Notes: generated from the sequence alone by a model not told the origin. A stretch of 29,556 nt of DNA from Clostridia bacterium (GCA_900772235.1 CAAGQX010000075.1:1-29556); one strand, 5' to 3'; positions 7,427 through 16,690 are shown, numbered from the stretch's first letter. Translations and numbers: made by a program.

Positions 7427-7924
7427 TTATTTTCTCCTTTGTTTTAAATAATTATTTATTACTATTTTTTCAAATGGCCTTTTTAGCCTAGTTAAAAGTA
7501 TATCTCTTTTGTCTATTGGTTTTGTAAGAATTGTATACATTCCTACTCTATTACCACCCCATACATCTGTAAATATTTGATCTCCTACTATTGCTATTTC
7601 TTCTTTATTTAATCCTAATAATTTTTGAGCCTTTAAAAATCCTTTTTTACTAGGTTTATGTGCGAAATAAATATATTCTAAATTTAATATCCTTGCTACC
7701 TTTTCAACCTTTTTTACTTTATTAGTGTTTGATAAAATGCAAAGCTTTATGTCGTTTTCTTTAAGATTATCGCACCATTCTTTAGTACCTTCTAATAGAT
7801 TTTTATCATAATCTATTAATGTGTTATCTATATCTAATATTAAACCTTTTATTTTCTTTTCCTTTAATAATTCTAAAGTAATTTTTTTTATGTTTTCTAT
7901 GTATATACTTGGGTATAAATTCAT
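7427..7924 (-). CDS. yqeG: YqeG-family HAD IIIA phosphatase
   Basis: 165 residues. HAD motif I is DIDNTLIDYD, motif II is LSNTNK, and the end motif is GDQIFTDVWGGNR. Length and motifs fit the YqeG family, related to phosphatidylglycerophosphate phosphatases, though the substrate in Firmicutes is not settled. It is the first gene of a run with the prepilin peptidase and M24 peptidase on the same strand. Confidence 0.88.
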   Translation of the reverse strand: MNLYPSIYIENIKKITLELLKEKKIKGLILDIDNTLIDYDKNLLEGTKEWCDNLKENDIKLCILSNTNKVKKVEKVARILNLEYIYFAHKPSKKGFLKAQKLLGLNKEEIAIVGDQIFTDVWGGNRVGMYTILTKPIDKRDILLTRLKRPFEKIVINNYLKQRRK

Positions 7925-7961
7925 TAGTATTCTCCTTTACGCATATATATTATCAAGATAT

Positions 7962-7992
7962 AAAAAAATTGTCAATTTAATTGACAATTTTT
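7962..7992. terminator. Terminator after acpP
   Basis: Nearly perfect palindrome AAAAAATTGTCAATT / AATTGACAATTTTTT, with a T run on either strand. Confidence 0.8.
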
Positions 7993-8017
7993 TGTTTATT
8001 ATTTAATATATTTTTTA

Positions 8018-8257
8018 CTATGCATTTTCCTTTATGTATTCAACAACATCTCCTACACTTACTATTTTTTCAGCGTCTGCATCTGGAATTTCTATATCAA
8101 ATTCTTCTTCTAAAGCCATTATTAATTCAACTATATCTAATGAATCTGCTCCTAAATCATCTATGAAAGATGCTTCGTTTGTAATTGCGTCTTCACTTAC
8201 TCCAAGTTGTTCAACTATAATTTCTTTAACTTTATCGAATATTTCATCAGTATTCAT
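8018..8257 (-). CDS. acpP: Acyl carrier protein
   Basis: 79 residues, acidic, with the phosphopantetheine serine in GADSLDIVELIMALEEEF and the usual helix IPDADAEKI. It carries growing acyl chains in type II fatty acid synthesis. RBS AAGGAGGT. In many Clostridia acpP lies next to plsX; here plsX is at 21686, separated by the pilin-like gene and the inserted element. Confidence 0.97.
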   Translation of the reverse strand: MNTDEIFDKVKEIIVEQLGVSEDAITNEASFIDDLGADSLDIVELIMALEEEFDIEIPDADAEKIVSVGDVVEYIKENA

Positions 8258-8424
8258 AGGTTTTTACACCTCCTTAAAATTTTTCATAACTTTAACTTAT
8301 TATAAGATATTATATGCATCCAAAAATGTCAATAGTTTTTTTATTTTATTTTTAAAAATTTTTATTAGAAATTTTTCATAAACCGAAACGCGTCCCTAAT
8401 TGTCAAATTTAAAACATATTTTAA

Positions 8425-8446
8425 GGCTACTTGTTACAAAGTAGCC
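8425..8446 (-). terminator. Terminator of the pilin-like gene
   Basis: GGCTACTT / AAGTAGCC stem with a six-base loop, followed on the minus strand by TTAAAATATGTTTT. Confidence 0.7.
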
Positions 8447-8764
8447 TCATATTTATAATTACTTTATTGCCAAGATAATATTGGATAGCCTTTATTAATG
8501 TTTTTAGTATCCATTTTCCAAACAGCTTCACTACCAGTTCTTCCGTTATTTAATAAATCCACAAATTCTTGAGTTTTCATAAAATCTGATGTCTTTGCCA
8601 TTTCGTCTGTAGAATCCTCTGATAAGAAATAGCAGTTAGTGATATTAGGTTCATCTCCAGCATCAATCATATTTTTTCTTTCAGATGTCCCTGTGATTTT
8701 TCCTGCATTGTAGCAATTAACTGATGAAGACCAACTTCCAATACCACTAAATAAATTTGCTTCA

Positions 8765-8767
8765 CCG
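8765..8767 (-). other. CGG shift site 3 (pilin-like gene)
   Basis: TTG ACT CGG TGA in the 0 frame. Dropping the C gives ACT GGT GAA GCA and continues another GLUG repeat and the C-terminus. Confidence 0.75.
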
Positions 8768-9627
8768 AGTCAATTCTCCTATATTAAAACAATCTTTAAT
8801 ATCTCCACCTACGGAGCCAATTCCAGAAACATCTCCTTCACCCATTGCAATGATTTTTCCTGCATTATAGCAACAATTAATTTCGGCTTCTTGATCTCCA
8901 GCAATTCCTCCTATGTTAGAATTTCCTTTTATTATTCCACTATTATATGATTTTAATATTTTAAAGTCGTTAAAGCCTGCTATCCCCCCTGCCTTTTCTC
9001 CTATTATATCTGCTTCATTATAACAGTTTTGTATTGTTCCAGCATTGTAGCCCACAATTCCTCCGCAACAGCCTTTTGTAGCTTTTATATAACTGCTTTT
9101 TACACCTAAATTTTTTATACCATTATTATCAACCTGGCTACCTACACATTCAAACAATCCATAATATCCCTCTTCTGTCGTATTTATATAAATTCCACTT
9201 ATATAATGATTTTTTCCATCAAAAGTTCCGTTAAATGGTTTGACATCACGTATCCCTATTGGGGTCCATTGTTTGTTTTCATTTCCTTGTAAGTCTAAGT
9301 TTTTGTCTAAATATACTGTTTTTCCTGCAAAATCATTTCCTTCATTTACTGTTTTTGCAAATAATGCCAATTCTGCACATGTGCTTATATGGTAATTTCC
9401 ATCTTTATCTGTTTTTAGTTCTTCTGCTGGTGCTTCATACCAGTCGTCTGCTACAGCTGTTCCTACAATGTCGTCTATTGTTTGTCCATTAATTATGCCT
9501 TCTGCTAATGAATTTTCATATTCTAATGCATTCTTTGTATCTTTAGCTGCTGTTTTTGCATATCCAAATATTCCTCCTTGCAATGATATGCTTATTGTTA
9601 CTCCTACTAGTATTAACATTATTATTA

Positions 9628-9637
9628 TTGTTATTAT
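9628..9637. other. Left attachment core
   Basis: TTGTTATTAT, identical to 21267-21276. On the minus strand this is ATAATAACAA, flanked by CAGAAT on the element side and TAATAATAATG on the pilin side. Confidence 0.85.
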
Positions 9638-9660
9638 ATTCTGTAATGACTATTTTTTAT

Positions 9661-11303
9661 TTAGCCAACATTTATTAGTTCTTCTTCATCATTTAATTTT
9701 CTCATATTTAAAATATTGAATTTATAATATATTGTAATTTCCTTATCTTCTGACACTTCTATTCTATCTATTAAAGAAACCATCATTGTTCTTGTTATTT
9801 CTTTTAATTTTATAAAGTCTTTTACAAGTTTATTTATATCTACCGAAGAATCTTTGTTTTCTATTTGCTTTTGTAAACACTTAATTCTTTCGTTAGTATC
9901 TTTCCTCATTTCAATTTGTTTTGAGTAAAGCCTTGTAAAATCTTCATCTTCAAATAAACCTTTGCATTTATCTTCATATAACTTGTCTATAATTTTATCA
10001 ATGTCTTTTAGTTTCTTTTCTAAAACTAGAATTTCATTTTTTAAATTAAACCTATCTTTTAGTATTTTGTCTTTAGAAGAATTTGCAACATTCATATACT
10101 TGTTTTCATCTAAAAATTCTTTACATCTTGTTTTTACCTGTTCCAGTACATAATTAGTTAGTTTTTCTAAATTATTACTATGTGGAGTGCATAAGTGTAA
10201 ATGAGTATTACAAGCATAAGTGTTACATCTCACATAAAAAGTAGTTTTGTTAGGATGTTTTTGAGGTACAATACTTAATTTCTTGCCACATTCTTTGCAA
10301 ATTAATAAGCCTTTTAATAACCAATCATAAGATTTAACTCTTGTACTAGTTCTACTTTTTATCATATCTTGTGCTATATTGAAAGTTTCTTCATCAACTA
10401 ATGGTGTATGCTTATCTTTTACAATTATTCTTTCTTCCATAGGCATTGTCATTACTTTTTTACTCTTGTAATTGATTTTCTTTACATTTCCATTTGATAC
10501 CCAACCTAGATAAGTTACATTTTGCAATATTCTTTTTACTGTGTTTCTATTCCAACCTCGTTTTATTCCATCTTTTCTTGTATGATTATTACCGACATAT
10601 TTCTGATGGAACTAAAACTTTTTCATCAGTTAGTATCTTTCCTATTTCTGTTGGTGTCTTTCCATTTCTAGCCAACATAAATATTCTTCTAACTATTGGT
10701 GCTGTGTCTTGGTCTGGTATATAATGATTATGGTCTAATGGATCTTTCTTATAACCGATAAGTAGGATAGGTCGTCATTACTTTTCCTTCTTTTGCTCTT
10801 GTTTTTTTACCATTTCTTATTTTCTTTGAAGTATCTCGTAAAAACCACTCATTAAAAAATGCCTTAAATTGTGTCATTTCTTCTGATGACTCTGCATTTC
10901 CTGTATCTATATCATCAGTTACAGCTATAAACCTTACACCTTTTTCAATAAAGTATTCTTCCAAATAATATGATATTTGACTTGATAATCTTCCGAACCT
11001 AGATAAGTCTTTTACAATTACCATATTTATTTTTTTATTTTCAATGTCCTTAATCATTCTATTGAAGTCTGGTCTGTCAAAAGTTGCTCCTGATACTCCA
11101 TCATCAGTATAGTGGTTGTATATATAAATATTTCTTTCTTTACAAAAGTTTTCATTAAATATTTTTTGTGTGCTTATACTTCCACTTTCTAATTCATCAT
11201 CTTTTGAAACAACTACCTCGCCACTTGCAACTTCAATATTTTCATTGGATAATCTTTCATACAATCCTGCTCTATACTTTTCAGGATTTGCTATTGTTAT
11301 CAT
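9661..11303 (-). CDS. Large serine recombinase (TndX/TnpX type) with two +1 shifts at CGG
   Basis: Read with two C skips the protein has 546 residues, normal for the family. The resolvase domain (1-165) has the catalytic serine in GLYERLSNEN and the DLSRFGR motif. After shift 1, GYKKDPLDHNHYIPDQ opens the Recombinase domain; after shift 2, GNNHTRKDGIKRGWNRNTV leads to the part starting QNVTYLGW. A zinc ribbon CKECGKK, a coiled coil and a DUF4368-like C-terminus follow. It cuts and rejoins att sites for excision and integration of the element, whose left core lies 24 bp past its stop. Unshifted, only a 184-residue catalytic fragment is made. Could be inactive if recoding does not occur. Confidence 0.85.
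10592..10594 (-). other. CGG shift site 5 (recombinase)
   Basis: GAA ATA TGT CGG TAA in the frame after site 4. Dropping the C gives TGT GGT AAT AAT CAT and continues the Recombinase domain. A T insertion (ATA GTC GGT) would also explain the frame and give IVGNN, so the exact inserted base is ambiguous here. Confidence 0.65.
10755..10757 (-). other. CGG shift site 4 (recombinase codon 183)
   Basis: ACT TAT CGG TTA TAA in the 0 frame. Dropping the C gives TAT GGT TAT AAG AAA, the conserved YGYKKDP of this family. Confidence 0.8.
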
Positions 11304-11403
11304 TTAAACCTCTCTTTCTAATAACAATAGGTTTCCTCCTATCCAATTTATAACTGAAATTATACACTTAATTATGAAATAATGCAACTCATTTCAAAAA
11401 GAA

Positions 11404-11444
11404 AAAACTAGCCCTAATATGTAAATACATATTAGAACTAGCCT
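11404..11444 (-). terminator. Terminator or attenuator before the recombinase
   Basis: GGCTAGTTCTAATATG / CATATTAGGGCTAGTT with a TATTTA loop and two G-T pairs, then TTTTTT. It lies between the small ORF at 11450-11560 and the recombinase start, so readthrough would control recombinase level. Confidence 0.75.
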
Positions 11445-11449
11445 TTACA

Positions 11450-11560
11450 CTATTTATTAACTTTTTCAATTAAAAAATTTATAAATACTTCTATTAGTTT
11501 CTCATCTAGAGTTTTTGATTTCTCATCAAATACCTCTTTTAACTTATATTCTTTTTTCAT
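11450..11560 (-). CDS. 36-residue peptide upstream of the recombinase
   Basis: Starts MKKEYKLKEVFDEK and ends FLIEKVNK; charged, helical. AAAGGAATAGG stands at the right distance. Its stop is just before the terminator at 11404-11444. Small helical peptides are common beside clostridial serine recombinases and could be regulators or directionality factors; that is inference. I know no named family. Confidence 0.45.
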   Translation of the reverse strand: MKKEYKLKEVFDEKSKTLDEKLIEVFINFLIEKVNK

Positions 11561-11580
11561 ATAAATACCTATTCCTTTCC

Positions 11581-11644
11581 GTGAATAGTTATTTATGGCT
11601 CATAAATTCAGTTATACATAAATTATCAACCTATTGCTATTCAC
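11581..11644 (-). promoter_or_regulatory. Structured leader of the small peptide
   Basis: GTGAATAG and CTATTCAC form an 8-bp inverted repeat about 50 bases apart, ending directly before the ribosome binding site of the small ORF. The loop contains two minute start-stop reading frames. Probable 5' leader structure; no known riboswitch recognised. Confidence 0.35.
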
Positions 11645-11741
11645 TTAAATTTCCTAAATTCTTGATAAATAAAATCATTTTATATCCCTCTTTCTAACTT
11701 TTGAGTAAAAAAATACACCTTGATAAATCAAAGCATACTAA

Positions 11742-12266
11742 CTACACAAATATTTTATTACTTTTAATCATATCTGGATTAACTATATCACTAACTCTTT
11801 TAGCTACATTATAACCAGCTCTTATTTCATCTTTTAGTATTAAATCACTTGTATTTTTATCATAGTCGTATGCACTCCTGTTCCATTTAGCATATTTTAT
11901 ATCATCTGTTTTCTTTTTAGTAGATAAGAACTTGTTATCATTATTTATTTGTATCAATAATTTTTGATATTCCTGTTTTTCTTGTCTTTCTTTTTCTCTC
12001 TTGTTTTTAGCATATATTCGTTTTTGCTCTTTTTGCTTTTCTTTGTTGTCTTGCCTTCTTGTTTGTTTTTCTACATCGTATCTTGAATCTTTTTGAATTA
12101 TTTTTGTTATATATGGCATTTTAACCTTTAATTTATTTGATATATCTGTTGGTTTTAAATGCTTTTCATAGAATAATTCAATTATTGTATCTTTTGTACC
12201 TTTGCTGTCTGACTTGTATTTTATTTTTTTCACCTCCATTCTTTTAAATTTTTCTATCTCTTGCAA
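11742..12266 (-). CDS. Basic HTH/coiled-coil protein of phage or element type
   Basis: 174 residues. The N-terminal part (ELFYEKHLKPTDISNKLK then MPYITKIIQ) looks like a helix-turn-helix. The middle is a very basic, highly charged helix (RRQDNKEKQKEQKRIYAKNKREKE split over residues 70-95), followed by KYAKWNRSAYDYD and VAKRVSDIVNP. Similar proteins occur in clostridial phages and integrative elements; function unknown, probably DNA binding. Transcribed from the strong promoter at 12448-12476. The first codons (MQEIEKFKR) may be leader and the true start could be MEVKKIKYK, which is directly preceded by a less clear site. Confidence 0.55.
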   Translation of the reverse strand: MQEIEKFKRMEVKKIKYKSDSKGTKDTIIELFYEKHLKPTDISNKLKVKMPYITKIIQKDSRYDVEKQTRRQDNKEKQKEQKRIYAKNKREKERQEKQEYQKLLIQINNDNKFLSTKKKTDDIKYAKWNRSAYDYDKNTSDLILKDEIRAGYNVAKRVSDIVNPDMIKSNKIFV

Positions 12267-12447
12267 ACTACAATTTCACACCTTACAATTAAAACAAAAC
12301 TATAAAATTATTACTTTTTTGTGTTGTTAATAGTTTGCTTAAAATCTTTTACACATTGATATTTCAATACTTAAAACTTATTTGGTTAATTTTCTTTCTA
12401 CAAGTTTTAGCAATAAGTTTTGCAAAAAGTATTGTATTTATATCACT

Positions 12448-12476
12448 ATTATAGTATAATGTAATTAGAATGTCAA
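12448..12476 (-). promoter_or_regulatory. Strong sigma-A promoter, divergent region
   Basis: Minus strand TTGACA, 17 bases, TATAAT: both boxes are consensus. The 285-bp region 12267-12551 otherwise holds no gene. Confidence 0.88.
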
Positions 12477-12551
12477 TAACAATTTATTATTTTTTTAAAA
12501 TTGTTGAATATTCTTTATGAATTCATTAATAACGAAAGGAGATAAAAAGCT

Positions 12552-13631
12552 ATGGGACTACCAGAAGTAACATTTTTTGATGATTTCTACTTTTGGTTTA
12601 ATACTGAAACTAAAAAAGAATATTATGCTACACCTTTATATTTCTATAAAGCTGATTTCCATTTAGATACAGAAAACAAATTAAGAGATGTATTTTACAA
12701 AGAATCCGAATTAACAGATCAAGGTCTTAAACACCCTGCTAGTTTGTATTTTCCATTTTACGAAAAATTAGGGCTATTATTATTAAGATTTTTAAATGCA
12801 GACTTATCTAACTATGAAATGGCTAATAAAACTTTCTTTTATGCTTATGGATTTGAAATATTAAAAGATTTAGATGGAGATTATAAATTTGATTTAAAAA
12901 CAAACTATGGCAGTAATGAAGAATATTTGAAAGTAACAACTAAAATATTTGAAGATTTACAAGAAAATCTAATTGATTTACAACAAGAACTAATAAAAGC
13001 AGTTACATATATTTATAATTTAGATAATGTTAAAACACTTGAAAAATATACATATTCGGAAAGATTTGCCGTTTACCTAATAAAAAGATTAGGCAAATTA
13101 TATAAATATTACAAAAACGATTTTATTATGAGAGATAGTTATTCTAGGAAGTATAAAGATTTTGACAATGATAGCGAATATGAATTGTTAGAAATATTAC
13201 AAAGTAAAAAACAAGTTCTTTCAATGAGTGATACTCATAAAAGTAATGATTTAGCAAGTATTTGCTATGCTATACTTGAAGAACTTTCTAAAATACCTAA
13301 TTATCCAATTAAGAAATGTCAGAATTGTGGAATGTATTTTATACCAAATGCGAAAACTGATGAGGTTTATTGTGATTACCCTAAAGAGAACTCAAAATCT
13401 TGTAGAGATTTAGGTGCTTTCCAATCTTATACTGAAAGATTAAAAAATAATAAAGCTATGGGCGAATATAGAAGAACATATCAGCAAAAATTCATGCAAG
13501 TAAAAAAAGATAAAAATAATGCTAAAGCATTTGAAACTTGGAAAAAACAAGCTAAAGAAAAAATAAACGATATGAAAAAAGGTAAACTTACTGAAGACGA
13601 AGTTTATAATTGGATTGTAAATAATAAATAG
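12552..13631 (+). CDS. DUF6076 family protein
   Basis: 359 residues. The C-terminal quarter shows a zinc-binding site CQNCGMYFIP, YCDYP, SCRDLGAFQSYTERLK and a helical NNKAMGEYRRTYQQKF segment typical of DUF6076 proteins, which are common cargo of clostridial elements. The N-terminal 250 residues are rich in aromatic and acidic residues without a recognised fold. Function unknown. RBS AAAGGAGAT. It stands alone in its orientation within the element; a hairpin follows its stop. Confidence 0.75.
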   Translation: MGLPEVTFFDDFYFWFNTETKKEYYATPLYFYKADFHLDTENKLRDVFYKESELTDQGLKHPASLYFPFYEKLGLLLLRFLNADLSNYEMANKTFFYAYGFEILKDLDGDYKFDLKTNYGSNEEYLKVTTKIFEDLQENLIDLQQELIKAVTYIYNLDNVKTLEKYTYSERFAVYLIKRLGKLYKYYKNDFIMRDSYSRKYKDFDNDSEYELLEILQSKKQVLSMSDTHKSNDLASICYAILEELSKIPNYPIKKCQNCGMYFIPNAKTDEVYCDYPKENSKSCRDLGAFQSYTERLKNNKAMGEYRRTYQQKFMQVKKDKNNAKAFETWKKQAKEKINDMKKGKLTEDEVYNWIVNNK

Positions 13632-13633
13632 CT

Positions 13634-13660
13634 AAATGCGTATTCAAAATAGAATGCGCA
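13634..13660 (+). terminator. Probable terminator of the DUF6076 gene
   Basis: AAATGCGTATTC / GAATGCGCATTT with a T-G pair and a short A-rich loop, followed by ACTTTTACC. The T tract is weak. Confidence 0.6.
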
Positions 13661-13710
13661 TTTACTTTTACCTTAATTCACAAATTATTTACTCGGGAAT
13701 TTGTAGTTTG

Positions 13711-14574
13711 TTATTTATGAAAATATAAATTTAATTGTTTTTGAATATCCATTTCTAATTTTTCGATTGTGCCATCATTATGAACTTCATTCATATCATT
13801 TCTTACGCTATCTGGAAATATATTTTTCATATCAACTGAATAATAACTACCATCTCTTGGAATTTCAAAATTTTCTACTATAAAAGTATCATCTGTTTTT
13901 GATATTTCAAATTTATATGGTATAGATGATCCTGTATCCTTAGTAACCTTACTATCATATAAATAATATTTTTCTTGCAAAACCCAAGCATATACATAAT
14001 ATTTTTCTTTTGATTTTTCATCTATTAAATAAGTCCTCATTGCTACAAAAGATTTCTCATTGTCATAGTGATTATTTTTTTCATCTTCTCTTATTAAGTA
14101 ATCCTTAATAGCATTTTCGATATTTATATCATCTAAATTTATTGGTGGAACATAATTAAATCCCCAATTGCTAAAAAATATAGGTTCATTATTTCTCATT
14201 CTAGTAATATCAATTCCAAATAAAGTAAACATTATCAACAAAACTAAAATTGTGCAAATAATAAAAATCATACAAATATATTTAATATTTTTTATCTTTT
14301 TATTGGAATAATCTAATGTATTTACAATGTTTTCTTCAAATTTCTCTTGATAATCTTGTTTTTCCAATTTTTCTCCACTCAAAATTTCATTGATAGAAAC
14401 TCCTAATTCTTCACTTAATGGCTTTAATGTAGAAAGTTCTGGCAAACCTCTACCATTTTCCCATTTTGATATTGTTTTGAAACTAACATTTAGCTTATCT
14501 CCCAATTCTTGTTGTGTCATATTTTTATTTTTACGAAGTTCAGCTATAAATTTTCCAATTTTCACTTGATCCAT
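13711..14574 (-). CDS. XRE regulator with membrane and extracytoplasmic domain
   Basis: 287 residues. Residues 6-65 form an XRE-type HTH (GKFIAELRKNKNMTQQELGD, then VSFKTISKWENGRGLPE). One membrane helix lies at about 100-120 (ICMIFIICTILVLLIMF). The remainder, about 160 residues, would be outside the cell and contains AMRTYLIDEKSKEKYYVYAW. The layout suggests a one-component sensor that ties a membrane or surface signal to transcription; targets unknown, possibly the cargo genes downstream on the same strand... which are actually upstream of it at 14698-16302. RBS AAAGGAGGT. Confidence 0.75.
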   Translation of the reverse strand: MDQVKIGKFIAELRKNKNMTQQELGDKLNVSFKTISKWENGRGLPELSTLKPLSEELGVSINEILSGEKLEKQDYQEKFEENIVNTLDYSNKKIKNIKYICMIFIICTILVLLIMFTLFGIDITRMRNNEPIFFSNWGFNYVPPINLDDINIENAIKDYLIREDEKNNHYDNEKSFVAMRTYLIDEKSKEKYYVYAWVLQEKYYLYDSKVTKDTGSSIPYKFEISKTDDTFIVENFEIPRDGSYYSVDMKNIFPDSVRNDMNEVHNDGTIEKLEMDIQKQLNLYFHK

Positions 14575-14697
14575 ACAAGTACCTCCTTTAATACTTTATA
14601 TATTTAAAATATAACACATATTATTATATATAAACACTCCTTTATCGTAGAGTTTTATATTCTACTTTTAGGAGAGTTATAAATTGTAATTTTACAA

Positions 14698-15117
14698 TTA
14701 CTTAATATCAAAATTTTCTGTTTTCAAATCACAATAATATCTACCACTTGCTGCAGTAAATTTTAAGACACAATAATCTGGATCAGTTACCCCTTTTTTA
14801 TAAAAAATTGTATCTCCCTTTTTCCAAATCATATTTTTTGTTTCTTGATCTGTTAGAACTTCCATTTTTCCTTTCAGCATAACACCAACATATTTAATTA
14901 GTCCTTTGTGATAAAAGTAAATACTAGCATTTGAATTACTTTTATATTGATTAACTCTCATAGATGAAGTGTTAGTGGAAAAGTAAAATTCTCTTATGCC
15001 TCTTCTTTTTCTAGGTTTTAGCATTGCTTTTACATTAGGATAATTTTCATCATCAATAGAACATATAAAACTAACCTTTTGCTTATCAATAAATTTCTCA
15101 ATTTTCTTTAAATTCAT
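14698..15117 (-). CDS. Pyridoxamine 5'-phosphate oxidase-like flavin-binding protein
   Basis: 139 residues of the small PNPOx-like split barrel family: VSFICSIDDENYPNVKAML, FYFSTNTSSMRVNQYKSN and ASIYFYHKGLIKYVGVMLKG are the usual beta-strand blocks. Members bind FMN or F420; many are annotated as stress or antibiotic-related but the substrate is unknown. It is the third gene of a same-strand cargo run (acetyltransferase, MGMT-like, this) and shares its 29-bp leader with the MGMT-like gene. Confidence 0.8.
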   Translation of the reverse strand: MNLKKIEKFIDKQKVSFICSIDDENYPNVKAMLKPRKRRGIREFYFSTNTSSMRVNQYKSNSNASIYFYHKGLIKYVGVMLKGKMEVLTDQETKNMIWKKGDTIFYKKGVTDPDYCVLKFTAASGRYYCDLKTENFDIK

Positions 15118-15121
15118 AATA

Positions 15122-15150
15122 CTTCATCTCACTTTCAACTTGTAATTTGT
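15122..15150 (-). repeat. Leader repeat, copy 1
   Basis: 29 bp containing GAAAGTGAGATGAAG on the minus strand, directly before the PNPOx-like start. Identical to 15633-15661. Confidence 0.85.
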
Positions 15151-15152
15151 GT

Positions 15153-15629
15153 TTATAGTTCTATTAAACTCTTTTCAAAGTCTTTAACATAATATTTTAT
15201 ATTTTTTGTACCTTTTGAAATAATTGTATGTCCTTCTTCTTCAAGTAATTTTTTTTGTAATTCTATTGCTTCAGGATACTTAACATTTAATTCTCCATCT
15301 GATTTTAAAGTTCTCCAATATGGTGTAATGTCTTCATTTCTTTGATAACTTGCCCAAGCAACTATATTTATAAATATTCCTGCTGTCATTGGATCAGTAA
15401 AGTCTGCATTATTTTGTTTTGCTAAATAATCTCTCATTTGACTAACAGTTATGAGTTTTCCCTTTGGTACTTTTTTCATTAATTTATCATAATAAAGGGG
15501 TGGTGCAGAAAACATTTTAGTTCCACCATATTTTTTTATTGTTTTCTCATCTTTAATAACTTGTATTTTAGGCATATCCTTATTATTATTCATCATAAAA
15601 TTAAAATCTTTTTTATTCTCATTACCCAT
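15153..15629 (-). CDS. MGMT-family (alkyltransferase-like) protein
   Basis: 158 residues from MGNENKKDF. An ATG three codons earlier is inside the shared leader repeat, and the PNPOx-like gene uses the ATG after that repeat, so the later start is preferred. The MGMT DNA-binding fold is seen in VPKGKLITVSQMRDYLAKQN, then NIVAWASYQRNEDITPYWRTLKSDGELN. The PCHR cysteine motif of true O6-alkylguanine transferases is absent, so it may bind lesions without repairing them directly, as alkyltransferase-like proteins do. Part of the cargo run. Confidence 0.75.
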   Translation of the reverse strand: MGNENKKDFNFMMNNNKDMPKIQVIKDEKTIKKYGGTKMFSAPPLYYDKLMKKVPKGKLITVSQMRDYLAKQNNADFTDPMTAGIFINIVAWASYQRNEDITPYWRTLKSDGELNVKYPEAIELQKKLLEEEGHTIISKGTKNIKYYVKDFEKSLIEL

Positions 15630-15632
15630 ATT

Positions 15633-15661
15633 CTTCATCTCACTTTCAACTTGTAATTTGT
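15633..15661 (-). repeat. Leader repeat, copy 2
   Basis: Same 29 bases as 15122-15150, directly upstream of the MGMT-like gene. A weaker relative precedes the acetyltransferase at about 16305-16330. Confidence 0.85.
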
Positions 15662-15663
15662 AG

Positions 15664-16302
15664 TTATAATAATTTCTTTAATTGTTCTTTTACATACTCT
15701 AAATTGCTGTTTGTTAGTAAAGGAATTAAATTATTTATTTCTTCTATACTTTTATCCCACCACTTTAATTTTTCCATAATATCAATTAGTTCTTCATCAA
15801 ATCTTTTTCTTAACGCTTTTGCAGGATTTCCTACAACTATTGTATATGGTTCAACATTACTTCCAACAATACTATTAGCACCAATTATTGCACCATCTCC
15901 AATATGAACTCCTGGAAGAATAGTTGCATTTTGTCCTATCCATACATCATTGCCAATGATAGTATCTCCCTTTATTGGTAAGTCGTTTCGTGTTGGTGGT
16001 GTTTGTTTCCATCCTTCTAAAGTATAAAACGGAAATGTCGAAACTGCATTCATTTGATGATTTGCTCCATTCATAACAAATTCAACACCTGAAGCTATCT
16101 GACAAAACTTTCCTATATTTAACTTATCATTATTCCATTCGTAATGATGTGTTACATGACTTTCGAAATCAGAATCTGCAATATATGAAAAATCTCCTAC
16201 AATAATATTCTTATTCTTTATTGTTGGCTTTATATATATTTCTTTATCATATCCTGCAATAGGATTTATTGTATTTGGATTAGGTATTTTTCCATCTTTC
16301 AT
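15664..16302 (-). CDS. Vat/CatB-type xenobiotic O-acetyltransferase
   Basis: 212 residues, left-handed beta-helix acetyltransferase. KLNIGKFCQIASGVEFVMNG followed by ANHQMN gives the catalytic histidine, and the hexapeptide repeats TIIGNDVWIGQNATILPG and VHIGDGAIIGANSIV lead to VVGNPAKALRKRF. These are the hallmarks of the Vat (streptogramin A) and CatB-like family, which transfers acetyl from acetyl-CoA to hydroxyls of drugs or similar compounds. Activity against a particular antibiotic cannot be told from sequence. First gene of the cargo run in the element. Confidence 0.82.
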   Translation of the reverse strand: MKDGKIPNPNTINPIAGYDKEIYIKPTIKNKNIIVGDFSYIADSDFESHVTHHYEWNNDKLNIGKFCQIASGVEFVMNGANHQMNAVSTFPFYTLEGWKQTPPTRNDLPIKGDTIIGNDVWIGQNATILPGVHIGDGAIIGANSIVGSNVEPYTIVVGNPAKALRKRFDEELIDIMEKLKWWDKSIEEINNLIPLLTNSNLEYVKEQLKKLL

Positions 16303-16403
16303 ACTATCAACCTCACTCTCAAATTACTATTTCTTGTTCAATTCCATTTTTTATATAATATCACAAGAATAAAATATTTTCAATTTTATAATTATCAATT
16401 TAG

Positions 16404-16661
16404 CTACATTATCATAAATTTTTTTAATAACTTTTGCATACATTTATTACAAATATGTTTATTATTATGTTCTGTTAAATCATTTGTACTAGAACAAAAA
16501 ATACATTTTTTGTCATCTTTTACTAGGCTTATTACACCATTTTCGACATAAATATCTAATCTATCATTAGTTTTTATATCAAACTTATTTCTTATTTCTT
16601 TTGGAATGACAATTCTTCCTAATTCATCAACTTTTCTATTCATTCCTGTATTATTCCTCAT
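16404..16661 (-). CDS. AbrB-type regulator with zinc ribbon
   Basis: 85 residues. The SpoVT/AbrB domain is residues 5-50 (GMNRKVDELGRIVIPKEIRN). It is followed by a CxxC...CxxC zinc finger (CIFCSSTND, HICNKCMQK). It is probably a dimeric transcription regulator. It is divergent from the small XRE gene with a shared palindrome and promoter between them, so one or both may regulate this region. Confidence 0.85.
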   Translation of the reverse strand: MRNNTGMNRKVDELGRIVIPKEIRNKFDIKTNDRLDIYVENGVISLVKDDKKCIFCSSTNDLTEHNNKHICNKCMQKLLKKFMIM

Positions 16662-16690
16662 TATACTCCTCCAATTAAAATTTTATTTGT

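Larger units (their letters stand above)
8464..9637 (-). pseudogene. 3' part of a pilin-like GLUG-repeat protein, split by the element
   Basis: Begins at the element junction with IITIIIIMLILVGVTISISL, the second half of a type IV pilin-like hydrophobic helix. It continues with about 350 residues containing CYNxGxIxG / GGIAG repeats (GLUG type) and ends YPILSWQ, the usual end of these clostridial surface proteins. The 5' part lies at 21267-21321; joining the two at the 10-bp core restores one frame. It also has a CGG shift site at 8765-8767: skipping C turns LTR-stop into LTGEANLFSGIGSW and links it to the last 100 residues. With no start or leader on this side it is now probably silent unless the element excises. 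Confidence 0.8.
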
